Translations under genes and position numbers: made by a program
Part shown: one piece after another, positions 14,801 through 27,200 of the stretch
Layout: each line of letters starts with the position of its first letter
How positions within the stretch are numbered: position 1 is the first letter of the stretch
Notes under the pieces: generated by a model
Told to the model about the DNA's origin: nothing
Databases searched by the model: none
What the model saw: only the letters and a program-made list of their open reading frames with translations
NCBI GenBank assembly: GCA_947172415.1
Contig: OX359189.1
Location: forward strand, 8,012,501 to 8,076,500
Source: Chondrosia reniformis
Lineage: Eukaryota; Porifera; Demospongiae; Chondrillida; Chondrillidae
DNA length: 64,000 nt
Direction: 5' to 3'

Positions 14801-17800
14801 CATGGCTACCCTATCACTGGATTGTATAATGCGTGGCACCTGAATTGTTAAAGTGAATTTGACAATTCTTTCACTAAACTTTGATTATAGTCAGTACCTC
14901 GTAATGAATGAATATTCCTTTAAAGGATCAAAAAGTTCCTAGTATGTGAGAAACCTTCCTTATAATGATACAGTCTCATCTGGTACACCCACGCTAGAAT
15001 GACCTATGTCATTTTTCTGCTTCAAAAGCATTTGGGAGATTGAATAGGTATGTAATCTTTGTGTTGGTAGTTCAAAGACATCTCCTGCAAGTTGTACGTA
15101 CATTGAATATCTTAAACACTATTTTCCTACCTACGTACTGTAGTACGTAGGTAGGAAAATAGCACATCTATAATAAAAATAGCACATCTATTCCATAATA
15201 AAAGGCCTATAGGGAAATAAACTTAGTGAGAACTTTAAATGAGGATACAAGGGTTTCTCCTTCTTCCTTTGTTCTAAAAAAGCTGTTTCTGGGAAAACCA
15301 CCCTTCATCAGTGACCCTGGAAGTTTTTCCTACATACGTACAGAAGTAGAAAGGGCTGTGCTCTCACAGACTTCTTGTCTCTTTACCTATCATTGAAATG
15401 AGTATGCAACCATGCAATTGGCTTGAATATATACGTACATAATGTTATAATACACCTTTATTTCCAAAGTGGTTGAAATGATACCTAAGTGGTACAAATC
15501 TTTTTGGCAAGAAAATCTTTATTAAACTTCTTCTGCTAATGTACAGTTAATGTTATATGTACGTAATTGAATGAAGCTAGCACATAATGTTAATCTTCTG
15601 TTTTCCTAGGCCTGGAGTCGGAGCTCCTGTGGTTGGAGAGTGTGAGGGGGAGTACACCCACGACCCTCGCAAGCACACTCTACAGTGGCACCTCCCTGTG
15701 GTGGACGCTAGCAACAACTATGGCAGCATGGAGTTTACCATAGCAGGCATTCCTGATGACTTCTTTCCTGTGTCAGTAGTATTTGTATCTTCCACCACTT
15801 TCTGCACTATTAAGGTATGATCATGATAAATACTTCACATCTTGCATTATGTCTATCATCATACTTAGTCAATTCAGTAAAAATATGACTTAATCAATGT
15901 TATAACTTTTAACTCTAATTCTCAGATGAAAGTTTTACCAAATGCTTAAGTGTTTTAGTCATTTTCTATGTACGTATGCACTAAGCTCTAAGCTAACCTA
16001 ATATAGTATGTCCTGGTGACCAAAGGGTTCAAAAGGTGCCTAAAAATGGTGACTTCTGGAGGACCTATATATAACTATACACCAGCCAGGGCTGTATGCA
16101 GAACTTGGGGCCAGAGGGGGCAAAATGAAAATTTTCACAATTGAGGGGGCGGGGGGAATGGTATGAGGGCTAGGGGGGGACAAATCAATCCTAGGGGGGG
16201 TGAATGCCCCCTCCTCTATGCATTCCTGCCAGCAATGTCATGGCCCCAGTGGTAAAGGAAGTCCAACTTACATATGTTATCCTCATATAAAGCTCCTTTA
16301 GACTTAATTGTGCCAAGTCCAAGTCTACGAGATAGTGTTTTAATCTATTCTATACATATTCTTACTAAGCCTCATAATTATATCATTCCGTAATAGGTTA
16401 TTCATGTTCCCATCAGAGCTTACTAGGCTCAAAGAACCTTTAGTATGTAGATTACTGTACATAAACCACTAGGAATGTGAATCCTGGATAATTTATCTGA
16501 AACACATAGTTTGTGAATTACAGCGGTGATTAAAAGTCCTTTGACAAGCAACACGTTTGCCTGGAGAGTACTATTGTAAAACTACAAGGAAATGAGAGGA
16601 AGTTGGAACTGTTATTTGTCAGTATAGCCAGATAATCATATCACTGTGTGACTTAGATGTAACTCTGATATCACATAGTGTCATTGTAAAGTTTTAAAAA
16701 TAACTTAGTGATTGTGTGATAGCTATGTAGAAACATGTACTATCTTGTCTGTCCTTTCGGATCCTTACTGCCAAATAAATATCCCAATTTTAGCTGCATT
16801 AATTAGGTGGAATTTTTATGGGCTAATGTAAGATTATTCCACTTTTCTTACCAAAGACAGACACTTTGTGTAATCTTATCTTTTAGAATGGCTTTGAAGT
16901 TCACCCACGGTCTTGATGTACTTATCGTTTGATCAAAGCCTTTATCTGAGCATCCTTAATAATTAGGGGAACCAATTGTTTTATTTTCCCTTTTCTGAGA
17001 AGCCAACCATGAATGCTATCTTACTAGAGGTTATATAGTCATGCAAAGTCTGAAAGGTTGCCTCTCGTTATTATTTTAAGTTGATAAAGACCTTCAAATT
17101 GGAACTTTAAATTTTAAATTTTATTGTTCACTCTTCTTCAGTTTTATCACATAATGCCATGACTTTCAGACTAGAAATAGACTATCAGAAATAACTATGT
17201 AATTTATAGTTTTTACCAGTCATTTGCATTCAATTATCATCACATTGAAGGATATCCATGAAGAACACACTCATATACGTATATATATCAAGTATACGTA
17301 CGTATGTGCCTACGTATAAATAATGATTTTTGTATACCCTTCTAAAATGTCAAAATTGTTGAAATAGTTATCTAACACATATTTAAGTAGATTGTGTGTG
17401 CATACGTATACGTAACTTGTTTTCTAGTCGAGGGAGATGTCTTTAGATGTAAATATTACCCTAACCAAAATACATATATATATAATAATACTTTCACCAT
17501 GACAGTAATGTATCCATTGGGAATTCTTAAAATTTCAATTTTGGTTTCAAGGGAGTTCACATCTTATAGTAGACAAATTGAAGCCAGGTCATTAGTCAGG
17601 TAGATCTCATTGATAAAAGTCTCACCATCGCCCACTTGTCTTTGGGTCCCTATATGGCTTCCTCTTTTATGTATGGTGAAAAACTGATTCTTCTTCATCA
17701 CCTCTCCAATCTTGTATGGATTATACATATGTACATTGTTGATAATACAACTGCCAGCGGGTCATTCTCCTCTAGAGACTTCTTAGCTGACAAGTTGATC

Positions 17801-18919
17801 CATCCCAGCTCTGGTTCCCAAGTACTTGGCCATGAGAGGGTCTCCTAATTTGGCTATCGTGAATTATCTAAATACTCTCTCTACACCTATGAGTACATGG
17901 TAGATTGACACAAAAATGGTGGTATTTGGAATAGGCTAATATAAGTGTCATTTGTCGCTATTTTGTGTGAGCTCCTTGTCACACAAATTAAGTTTTGCTC
18001 TTCTTGCATTCATGTGAACACACTCCGGCAAGTCTACTAGGCTAATATACTGTACATTCGGACTTGTCTCAATCACTTTCCATGCTTAAGAAAGTATTTC
18101 TTTGCAAGTTGTATGAATAATCTATCATACCCTTTTTCTTACATACTACACATCTGCTTACGAGTCAAGGCCTATAAGGAACTAAACCTAGTACAAAAAC
18201 ATCTCCTCTTTCTCTCCTTCTCCACTGGGCCATAATAACCTATTGGTTATGTCACTTGTGAAGCTCAAATAATATCAAGTTGTGTTCCGTAAGATAAACA
18301 TTAGAATGGTGAAGCCATATAACTCACCTTTGTCTCTTGATGTTCACTCAAGTAATAAAAAGGGAGTATATAAATTAAGAAGTTTGTAACCAGAAGCTGC
18401 TCAATTTTCACTTTTGTATGTATCTAGCATAAAGTTGTTATTTGTGTGTGTGTTGAGTAAATTAAGTTAGGTAAGTATACGTAAGTACAGTATCTTCAGA
18501 ATACGTACTTTTTAGCCTATTCAAAAAGCGGTATACGTATATTGATTGCATAAATTTTATCACTGTACTTGATTTTCCATGTAATTCTTCTCTTGTCCAT
18601 TAATTATCTTGTCATTTTACCATGTCTTGAAACAGAAATGCTCTGAAATCATCCCATACATGTATGTGTATATGGCTTCTATTAGGCATTTGAAATAGCT
18701 AAATATTCCAAATTTCTTGTCTCAAATTGAGTTAAACAGCCTCCCACGTGCAACCATCACTCTACTGTGTTATGTGTACTTTTGTGAGTAAAGTATGTAT
18801 GTAACATACCCTTCCCTTGCTTGTAGCCAAACACAGTAAAATCGCTATCTGAAGATGGAGAAGAAGTGAAATTTTCATCTGAAGTTTCCTGTTTGGCTGA
18901 ACATTATGAGTTTAAGTAA
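946..18919 (+). CDS. ARCN1: Coatomer subunit delta (archain), 3' part; N-terminus lies upstream of window
   Basis: Delta subunit of the COPI coat, which drives retrograde Golgi-to-ER vesicle traffic in the cytosol. Exons that I can join in phase: 946-1069 (Gly/Ser-rich linker), 1791-1958 (KAMKLGKKNKDVDSFVDK, the conserved linker helix motif), 2867-3181 (start of the mu-homology domain, VAGRDGGVDNMEVTGMMQLR and LQTHPNVDK), 3573-3684 (NCWPSE, VNIEYELQ), 15610-15814 (GVGAPVVGE, GSMEFTIAG, DDFFPVSVVF) and 18827-18919 (ending in CLAEHYEFK then TAA). Every junction is GT-AG and keeps the frame, and the order matches animal ARCN1 as I know it. The N-terminal longin-like half is absent and must lie before base 1. 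The odd point is the 11.9-kb intron between 3685 and 15609 and the 3-kb intron after it, against a few hundred bases elsewhere. Family assignment is very secure; exon edges are by eye. Confidence 0.95.
1595..1742 (+). repeat. Interspersed repeat family R1, copy 1
   Basis: Shares the core AGCCTATAGGGGAACTAAAC, then a GAGCTTTGGATGAAGATACA segment and a CTTTC/CTTCTTC pyrimidine stretch, with copies near 15200, 18170, 29720 and 30680 (+) and 58770, 59900 and 62300 (-). Copies 1595 and 30643 also share the upstream stretch AGATACCATTTTCCTA. No coding capacity is seen; probably a non-autonomous element. Confidence 0.7.
2797..2840. repeat. (TATG)n microsatellite
   Basis: About eleven uninterrupted TATG units in the ARCN1 intron, 27 bases before the acceptor of exon 2867. 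Confidence 0.9.
4416..4570. repeat. 51-bp minisatellite, 3 copies
   Basis: Three near-identical 51-base units begin at about 4416, 4467 and 4518, each starting GGTGCCACATGTATGTTGCC. The unit length is a multiple of three, so it stays open in one antisense frame, but there is no other coding sign. Confidence 0.9.
5341..5548. repeat. 20-bp minisatellite, about 10 copies
   Basis: Tandem CCTCACCCAAAGGACCTGGA with small variants (CCACACTCAAAGGACCTGGA and CTGAACC). Because 20 is not a multiple of 3 the apparent peptide has a 60-base super-period; it is not a gene. Confidence 0.95.
9472..9590. repeat. R2 MITE-like element with terminal inverted repeats
   Basis: Left arm GATGATTAATCTTTAGTCTT and right arm AAGACTAAAGATGAACCATC are inverted copies. 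The centre carries AAGACCCCTGGGTTGAAACA. The same structure is at 41909-42071, and core fragments lie near 2737, 7505, 12200, 31040 (-) and 45675 (-). Confidence 0.65.
10998..11250. repeat. 44-bp minisatellite, about 6 copies
   Basis: Unit begins GTATTGCTGTTACCCTACTA and ends with GTGTGTCGCAATGG. The first copy has a six-base insertion (ACATGT duplicated). It lies in the large ARCN1 intron. Confidence 0.95.
15119..15162. repeat. Perfect inverted repeat (21-bp arms, 2-bp spacer)
   Basis: The left arm CTATTTTCCTACCTACGTAC plus T is followed by GT and then its exact reverse complement. It lies about 450 bases before an ARCN1 exon and would form a strong hairpin in RNA or a cruciform in DNA. Confidence 0.9.
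15196..15322 (+). repeat. Interspersed repeat family R1, copy 2 (diverged)
   Basis: AAAGGCCTATAGGGAAATAA, then GAGGATACAAGGGTTTCTCC and the tail CACCCTTCATCAGTGACCCT, which matches the tail of the copy at 30643. Confidence 0.6.
18150..18235 (+). repeat. Interspersed repeat family R1, copy 3 (short)
   Basis: AAGGCCTATAAGGAACTAAA followed by the CTCCTTCTCCACTGGGCCAT tail shared with other copies. Confidence 0.55.
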
Positions 18920-21900
18920 TTTACTTACAATTTAACAAATGATAACAATAACATCTAACCACATTCACATTGAAGTGACAAATTGGCTACAAAATCATTC
19001 AATTATAAGTAAATGATTTGGACTGCAGATCCATTAAATTGGTAAACTTGTTTTCTAATGGAATTGTTTATAGGCACCAGACTGTAAAATATAGGATAAG
19101 CTTATCTCTTTGATTGTTTCACCATTTGGTGTTATAAATCTTTATCAGTAGATTGTAAAATAATGATTTGTGGAAATGCCTACACCATATTAATATGTAT
19201 TAAGGTGTACATTTTTGACAATTAAATATGCCATCTGTGAATATTGTGTAAAGTATTTATAGGTTAACTATGCACTCCTATACATATATGTACACTTTTG
19301 TGTGGTAGGTTGTTATGTGAAAGTTTGACACACAGAATTAGCTGATATACTACTGATAGTGGTTAATTTTTTTGGCTGTACCTACCACGCACCACCTGGT
19401 AAAGGTAGATTTGAAAATGTGATTTCTCAATTTGCAGCTAATTTCTAATTATGTAACATGTCTGACTATTTATAAGATAAAAATCGTTTAATGTACAACT
19501 GGAGTCATGTTTCATTGAAGATTTGTGTTAAGAGAGTACTATAATTTCCTAATCAAGAGGGAGGGATGTATTCACAGGTGTTGTAAGTTAATTTAAGTTC
19601 TCTATACATTACAATTAAATAATGTTATTTAGCTATAGAGATTACGTAGGCTTATTGCAGCTAAAGTTCCTTTGGCTTGAATGTATTGTAATAGAAGCCA
19701 CCAATCCAAACCAGCCACCCACTGGTATCACCCTTAATATCCAAATAATGGCTTGTGTCATAACTTAGCTACGTACATATCTTTATTTGTACTGAATCTT
19801 CTTACATACTTGAATGATAATCAAACCACAAGTATATAATCATTCTCAAACATCATAAAATAAAGAGAGAAAGCATATGAAAGAAGTAATTGCTGAAAAT
19901 CAAGAGAAAGAGAGAATCAAAGAATTGAACATCTTTGGAATTTATATGTGTTTACTGCTAAGTGTGTTGGCTATAATAATAGGAATGTTACTTTGTCACA
20001 CAAATACGTGACAATACAATATATTTCGTACCACACAGACAAAGTCTGAATATTTCATTAAGGATATTGTATTACATTAAACCCGACATATACTGTCATG
20101 CATGCATTCCTGTCTTCATAATACTGTAGGATTCATAGCAAAACAGCATGAGATCATTAAAAAGATTTGTCAACTCACCTTCATACTTCATGCACTGTAC
20201 ATGTATTTGTATGTTAATTGCAGATCTACATTACATACACGATACATTTATATGTACAGTAAATGCAGCATGTTTTATTCTAAATACATGAAAAACTATA
20301 AAGGAGGCTTTAAAATATTATAAAGTATTGTAAAATCCAATCTCACTATAGAATGTATATATATTGTGTATATATGGCAAATGGAATTAACATGAGTATA
20401 TATAATAAGAAATTAAAGAGAAACATATGCTCAAATGCAATTTTTGAAGAATGCTTAGAAATTAAAGGTTATCATATTTGCATCTTTATAGCATCCATAG
20501 GTAGATAGATTGCTGTCAGCTAGGTCTTTAAAGGTATTTTGTGTTGAAATATAATAACTAATTTCCTGTAAGTTCAAATAATCTTTTGGTGAGTGATTTA
20601 ATCCAAGGATCAGAGTACAAAATAGAAATGCTTTAAAGATGAAGGAATGGCATCTGCCCTTATACGTATATACTGTGAACTCATATATGTATGTATGCCC
20701 AGTATATTCAATTAAACCTAAATTACCAGTGGGGACGTCATCAATGAATTATATATCTAATATAAAACACCATATTCACAAAACGGTGGTATCATGCCTA
20801 TGAAGCTATGTAAAGAGCACAGACTACTGAACTTATATAATGACTTATAGGACTATTAATCAATACTTTGGATGAGTATATATGTATACACAATTAGCTA
20901 TATATGTACTGTACATATAGGCTTCTATTATATACAGTACAAGTTATATAATTAAGGTTTAGGACACCAGTACGTATATACTAGAGTGTCAGGGAGGGAT
21001 CACAAATACGCTAGTTCAATCTCTTTGTATATATTATGATGATTTAGATCCATATATGGACCTACATACGTATACTATATAAGGTCATGAATTAATCTGT
21101 GTCTATATACATGATTGCATATGATTAGATTATAGCATCACTGGATGTACTGATCGTACATATTGTGAGGAGTGCTTAGCCTGCCTGTGACGGTATAGCA
21201 ATTATTTTTAATTGTCTGTCTTGATTAGAGATGATTAATTTTACATGTGTTCACAATTGGTTTAATGGAGTAATTTCCTGGTGCCTTATAGTCTAAAAGG
21301 ATGATTTATTTAGACATCTATAAAGAGCCTATTTGTAGTATGATTACTTTCATTGATTGGATTTGTACATTGTCCTAGATTTCCTTATATGGTCTTTCAG
21401 CTTATCCCATCTTAATTGATGGAGGTTGCATGTACTGCTGACACCATGCAGTAGTTCCTAGTGGAGCTACGTACGTATATACTTTTGTGTCAGACATACG
21501 TATGTATATGAATGGATGGATATTGTACAATACTGATCCTAAATGCATTTACTGATAAAAGAAATGTTCCACCATAAATGACTCTGAAATTGTGTTTATT
21601 ATGTAAGACATTACGATTGTAGACATCTTAAAGATAAGCAATATCACTGTAAACACAGACTTGTACATCTCAATGATATCTAAATATCGTGAATAAAACC
21701 AAACCACTTAACAAGTCATCTTAAAATATTAATGGGATCTGAAAGACCTAACAATTAAAATTTTAAGTCTATTCATCAGGTCATCAACACAGCCCATAAT
21801 TGCTTTCAAAAATGGCACTAAGTTGACCTAGGTCAAATTCCTGTCTAGCTTATGTTTTCTTTCAAAAGAATATACTGTTACACCCCAGTCTAAATGTGTC

Positions 21901-22457
21901 CTTGTATTGATGCATTTATTGTTCTTACAAGTGTTTGTGTATATGAAAAGTTCACCTGTCTTCTTGAGCATTGAACATTCCATTTTACCCCTCCATCTAA
22001 CATTCCCTGCATTCCTATTGTTATACTGTTTGTACCATTATAAGATAGCATCTCCTAATGTAATATACATACGTATGAATATAAATATGGAACAATCTAT
22101 ATAGGATTGAGTGTATGGTATAAGTCAAAATGCAGCTACTCTTACTATATGCATGCAGTAAAGAGTGATTATATAATATGTACCTATTAATTATGATTAA
22201 TTATCACTATAAATTTATGGCAGAAGTTTAGTGTTGAATTATTTTTTAAATAATTGAAATTGTAAGTTATTGTATTAAATACATTTGTTATTTGAATTCA
22301 ACAAAAGTCAAGATTGTCCTGCACTGCAGTAGTTGGAGGGGAGGAGAGGAAGGGGTGGGGAGGGGAGTGGTTTTGGTAATTATAGTCAGTAAATAATAGA
22401 GTTGTAAGACGTAAGCGTAGAGCGTTAACATAAACATAACATCACAATGTTAGTATT
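18920..22457. other. Intergenic region between ARCN1 and the homeobox gene
   Basis: About 3.5 kb of AT-rich sequence between two convergent genes. I see no gene. It contains the reverse tail of a tRNA-like SINE (19805-19865) and many TATATA and TACGTA runs. Just before the homeobox stop is a G-rich purine tract (GGAGGGGAGGAGAGGAAGGG, 22335-22354) that lies in the 3' flank or UTR of that gene. Confidence 0.6.
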
Positions 22458-23261
22458 CTATTCTTCCATTCCATCAAATTCTTCTTCTGTTGATGAACTG
22501 AGGGATGGACTGTAAGGATTCTGGGAATCACTGTTATCATGACTACCATCTCTTTGTCCTTCGTGCATCTTCTTCTCCTTCATTCTTCTGTTTTGGAACC
22601 ATGTCTTGACTTGAGTGTCTGATAACTCTAGTTCCATAGCCAATTTGATGCGATCCGGTACTGATAAGTACTTCTTTTCTGCAAAGGTTTTCTCTAACCC
22701 AGCCAACTGCTTGGATGTAAAGACTGTACGGAGCTTTCTTCTTCTTTTTGAAGCTGGACCAAGACCACTGCTGCTAGAAGTTAGTCCTTGATAATTCTGC
22801 TCATATTTTTGAGCTGGAGTGTATATGAAGGCTTTTGGCAGCTGAAAAGAAGAAGTGCTTAGTGGAGAGCAGGGAGGTGTTCTCTGTGGAGTAGTTGGAG
22901 ACTTAGCACAATCTTCCTTCTTCAGGATATGTTCAATGCTAAAGTTACTCGAGTGTTTCATCTTCGGACTGCCACTCTCTGTCGAAGGAGAAGCGCTTTG
23001 TAGCTTTTCGACTTCTGAAATGTTTATCGTGTACAATGTTGCCTGCGGATTGACGGAATAGTTAACCGGAGTCACTGGAGATGCAATGGGTGAAACGGCC
23101 GGCGTTTGCTGCTTCATCTGCGACTGGGCAAGCATCTGATAGAGTGCGAACTGCTGTTTTCTAACAATGTCGTTGTTCATCTGGTCGTCCTTAAGATTGT
23201 TTACTTGGAAAAGAAAAGGATTTGTTGGAATCGAAATTGGGACTCCGATTGTGGCGGCCAT
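22458..23261 (-). CDS. NKL-class homeobox transcription factor, Bar/Bsh (BarX)-like, single exon
   Basis: 267-residue nuclear DNA-binding protein. The homeodomain is residues 174-233: Phe8 at 181, helix 2 [18 protein letters not shown], helix 3 [17 protein letters not shown], with Thr47, Gln50, Asn51 and Met54. KYLS.PDR and QVKTW are typical of BarH/BarX/Bsh proteins. Position 56 is Glu where most ANTP-class proteins have Trp, and position 49 is Phe rather than Bar-type Tyr. Residues 107-113 (FSIEHIL) form an eh1 (Groucho-binding) motif, so repression is likely. The rest is Ser/Pro/Gln-rich with an acidic C-terminus. The ATG has a good context (GAAATGG), and a TATA box lies about 85 bases upstream. 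No introns. It stands alone between gene-poor flanks. Class NKL is secure; the exact family could also be another NK type. Confidence 0.9.
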   Translation of the reverse strand: MAATIGVPISIPTNPFLFQVNNLKDDQMNNDIVRKQQFALYQMLAQSQMKQQTPAVSPIASPVTPVNYSVNPQATLYTINISEVEKLQSASPSTESGSPKMKHSSNFSIEHILKKEDCAKSPTTPQRTPPCSPLSTSSFQLPKAFIYTPAQKYEQNYQGLTSSSSGLGPASKRRRKLRTVFTSKQLAGLEKTFAEKKYLSVPDRIKLAMELELSDTQVKTWFQNRRMKEKKMHEGQRDGSHDNSDSQNPYSPSLSSSTEEEFDGMEE

Positions 23262-23343
23262 TTCATGTACGCTTTATAGTAAATAGCGTCCTTCTTACAC
23301 ACTGTTGTTCAAGTTTTGCTTGATGCGGAGAATTCGAAGAAGG

Positions 23344-23354
23344 CTATTTATATA
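23344..23354 (-). promoter_or_regulatory. TATA box of the homeobox gene
   Basis: On the minus strand this reads TATATAAATAG, close to the TATAAA consensus, 83-93 bases before the ATG at 23261. That would place transcription start near 23315. Inferred from sequence and position only. Confidence 0.55.
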
Positions 23355-23927
23355 AGTTTTAAGCCATCGGAATGTCACTTGCCAGGTTTCTCCATTCTGC
23401 TTGCTGCGGCGGCGCTAGTCTGACCCATCGAACCTCTTTGAGGAAAAGGAAGTGATTCTCTGTTTATACACTGTTTGGCTTGGCGAGCGAGTGTCTTTGA
23501 GGGGTGACAAATGCCAAAGTGCTAGGACCTAATCAACGGCACAGGTCTGAACATGATTAAATGATCCATATCCCATAAAACCCTGAGGCCAAACCACCTG
23601 GCTTCATCAGGCTTGCCTCAATAAAACGATTATTAAGTAAATTACTGCCATTGATTTTGATTCTTCAAAGGAGCAATGAATTTAGAACCTTTTGAGGTCT
23701 GCTAAACCCATACAAAATACAAGTCTTTGACCATTGCTGAATGCTATCTCCTTAAAAATGAAATGGCAGAGTGGCAACACGGGTAGACAGGTTGTCTGGG
23801 TCACAGTTTTCCCAGCGGACATCTTATGGTATCAATTTGTGATGCATACATGGCATCCTATAGCTTGCACTACATGTACATACCTATATAGGCACATATA
23901 TGTATACCTGTATATCAGACTACATAC

Positions 23928-24112
23928 ATAACTAGTACATACAACTAGAACATACAACTAGTACATTCAACTAGTAACTAGTACATACAACTAGTACATT
24001 AAACTAGTACAACAACTAGTACATACAACTAGTAACTAGTACATACAACTAGTACATTAAACTAGTACAACAACTAGTACATACAATTAGTACATAAAAC
24101 TAGTACATACAG
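23928..24112. repeat. ACTAGTACATACA-type irregular satellite
   Basis: Roughly 13-base units ACTAGTACATACA, with variants ending TTAA or CAACA, repeated about thirteen times and directly followed by a MITE. Confidence 0.85.
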
Positions 24113-24144
24113 TGTAATTATAACTACTGTAATTATACAAAATA

Positions 24145-24295
24145 CAGTGGAATCTCATTATAGTGAAGCTCAATGGGGACCAAAATATAATATTGAATGT
24201 ACATAAAAGTATACAGTGTTTACTGGGGCTAGCAAAATACTTCACTATACTGAGACATTCACTATAAGCGATTTCGTTATAATGATATTCTACTG
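24145..24295. mobile_element. Pogo/Tigger-like MITE, 151 bp, TA target site
   Basis: The left end TA|CAGTGGAATCTCATTATA and the right end ATAATGATATTCTACTG|TA are inverted repeats flanked by TA on both sides, with CAGT(G/A)GAAT termini like pogo/Tigger elements. A second internal inversion is GTGAAG...CTTCACTATA. No coding sequence. Confidence 0.7.
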
Positions 24296-27200
24296 TATAC
24301 ATAAACATCAGCAAAACGTGTTGGAATTATAATTGCATGGCAAAACAGCCCTCTGGATTGAATTATTCATTTTTTGTTAACAATTGCATGGTGTTGCTGA
24401 TGCTCAACCATTACAAAGTAATATACGTACAAATATATGTGCTTTATATCATTTCATGTATATACGTATATTATGTGTTATGTAGAGATCCTAAGAGAGA
24501 AACCCCTATTATATATATATATAAGTTATGAGAACATACAATAATTTGATTTCGTATATAATATGTATACTGCATGAATAAACTTATTTGCAGGAACACA
24601 AGTTTTGAGTATCCTGTACTTACATACATCAGAGCCAGGCTAATCATTTTTATCTAATTTTATTTCCATTCCTTTACTTCATTTTTCCTCTACTTTGCCT
24701 TAAATTATAACTTAACATGTCTAGTTTCCTCTTTTAGCCCTAGCTTAATAATTAGATCTTCTTACCACTTGCCTGCTTAAATAAGATGTGAAACTGATTC
24801 TAATGGCTAAATTAAGTTAAACTATATATAATATTGTCTGCAGTACCTAAGACGCTTATAAGCTGCAATAACATGCAAGAGGGTAAAATAGTCTGTGATG
24901 TAAACTTATATAGCTCATCTATATAATAATTGTATAAATGTATTTTTGACGAATAGATTTACTTTCAAATGGACTATATATACGTATGTATACAATTGTA
25001 TTATATAGATTTACCAAATCATATATATTTTTCAGTGAAAACACTGCATATAGAGTTAGAGGAAGAAAGTATATAAAAAACGTATATCAATGTACTAATA
25101 ATATTTTAATCAAAATGCTTATAGCATGTGAGATATGTTAATGTTATAAAGAGAATATAGTAAGAGGTGCATGGACCTATATTCTCTTGTTTGATACTGC
25201 CATTAGCTATAGCCTGTATAGATTTGCACAGATATTGATATTGCTAGTGCAAGCATGTAAATTTATTATAAAACTTTGCATCAACCCCCCATGGCTACAT
25301 ATATATAACAAATTATATGACTAGCATCATGCCGCATATATATTATACAGTATATGGTAGATACTGAAGTAAAAATTTTAGAAGTGTAAAATTAACCTTG
25401 ATCCAGATAGAAATCAAAGATTTAAGTGATCAGTGATAGGTGAAGGTGCAAAATCTATATATGATTAAGAACACACTAATAGTCAATAAACAATATATGC
25501 AAGTGTAAATTAGATTTATCAAACTTTCGAGTGAATTGTTGATTACTATATACATAGTATAATGACTATATATAGTTAAAGCTGATACCAATATTACTGA
25601 TGCATACAGTATATATATATATATATATTGCCTCTGGCAAAAATTATATCCAGCCCACTTAACTGCATGGACGTCATGAGCGACTGCCTTATTTACATTA
25701 ATTGGACCAACCATATATATGTTAGAGTAACTTTAGTACAAACTTTAAGGTTTCAATAACACATGTTCACTTGCCTTTCGGGATTGGCTGAAACGATTCA
25801 CCACCACACATCAGCAGCATCTTGTATTCATGGTTTAGTCAGTGTGGCGTTCACATGGCAATTAATGCAACACTTGTGGTTTTGCCTGTAGTCTGTATAG
25901 TATGTGAAATGTCTGCCAATTAGTTCAAATCTCTGTACATTGTTTACTATAATTGTACACATTGGCCTGACATCTAATTACCCTTGGGATATCTAATGCC
26001 AATATGTAAAGGCCCATTTCACATATGACCCCTTGTATTCACATATACACAGAACAATATATTTACATGCTTCTAAAGTTGTTACTTATTGACAAATCAG
26101 TTCCTTAGTAGATATGATTTGAATCCCTATACAATAACAATAGACCATGGCCAATAGTAGCTGTGTTAACTGTATACATACATAAAGAGGCTATAAAACA
26201 TACATATAAGCTTTACTTGATAAGCAAAATATTCACTGGAACATACACGAAACCAGCTATTATATTTTTGCTAATTATCATAGTTTTGTATGGTTTAGTG
26301 CAATTAATTCCCCTAGTTCAAGCTTTAACTTATCATATACATATATATCTATACAATCAAATCTGCTGATTTAAATCAGGGACATATACGTACGTTATAA
26401 ATACATGTGACAGTCAAATGTAAAAAAGGATAATTATACAAAATTTTAATTGGAGGAAAAAATATTAAAACATGAGCAACTGTTCAGAAAATCTATATAA
26501 TTATAATACTTATGTATAATGGCAACATGTATATGTACGTATATACCTGTATTATGTAGTTATATACACATATAAATCATAAAATATTTACGTACGTAGA
26601 TGTACATTTCAAATGATGATACTACTAACTATATATAAATGTTAATACATTGAATAGGGCGGCCATTTTTTCAGCCATCTCTACTTAGAGAGTACTACTA
26701 TATATATTCTCTTATTGTATATATAATATTGGATATATAACATGTATATACATATACACAACAGATTTATATAGAGATGCACATATAATGTCTATATGTA
26801 TGAACAGCTGAGATCTAACATTTTATGTTCCGTAACATTATACGTATTTGTGGGAATTATGACTGATACATAGGTGTAAGAATCACTATTTGGTAATATA
26901 ATTATTATGTATAATAGTCTGAAATTAAAACTGTTAGCTACAGTAGATCAAGTTTCTCTAGTGGTATAATGTAATATGATCTAATTGATACACCATCAAA
27001 GCAAGACATCGAGCTTTAAGGATCTTCCATTGGACTATTTGATATATAGCTGAAGTTATTATATTATGTACATCCATAAAATCATATATACAAACTCATG
27101 TAGATAGCTTCCAGGTGCCCATACCAATTACCTTATCCAAATAAAAATTGAATATGTACGTAATTTTATATACAGTCAATAATTGGTGATCTATACTATG

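Larger units (their letters stand above)
3685..15609 (+). other. 11.9-kb intron of ARCN1
   Basis: Runs from donor GTAAGC after ITIPLP to the acceptor before PGVGAP. I see no recognisable protein in it on either strand; open frames are short and low in complexity. It holds three minisatellites (4416-4570, 5341-5548, 10998-11250), R2-type repeat copies (7503-7560, 9472-9590, near 12200), a perfect 44-base palindrome (15119-15162), an R1 copy just before the acceptor, and many TACGTA runs. Two short ATG-plus-donor stretches at 10221 and 11309 could be first exons of nested transcripts, but nothing downstream supports this. Confidence 0.8.

Noticed and set aside
22855..23061. Forward ORF opposite the homeobox gene
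   Set aside because: Shadow of the homeobox CDS; no own start context or homology.
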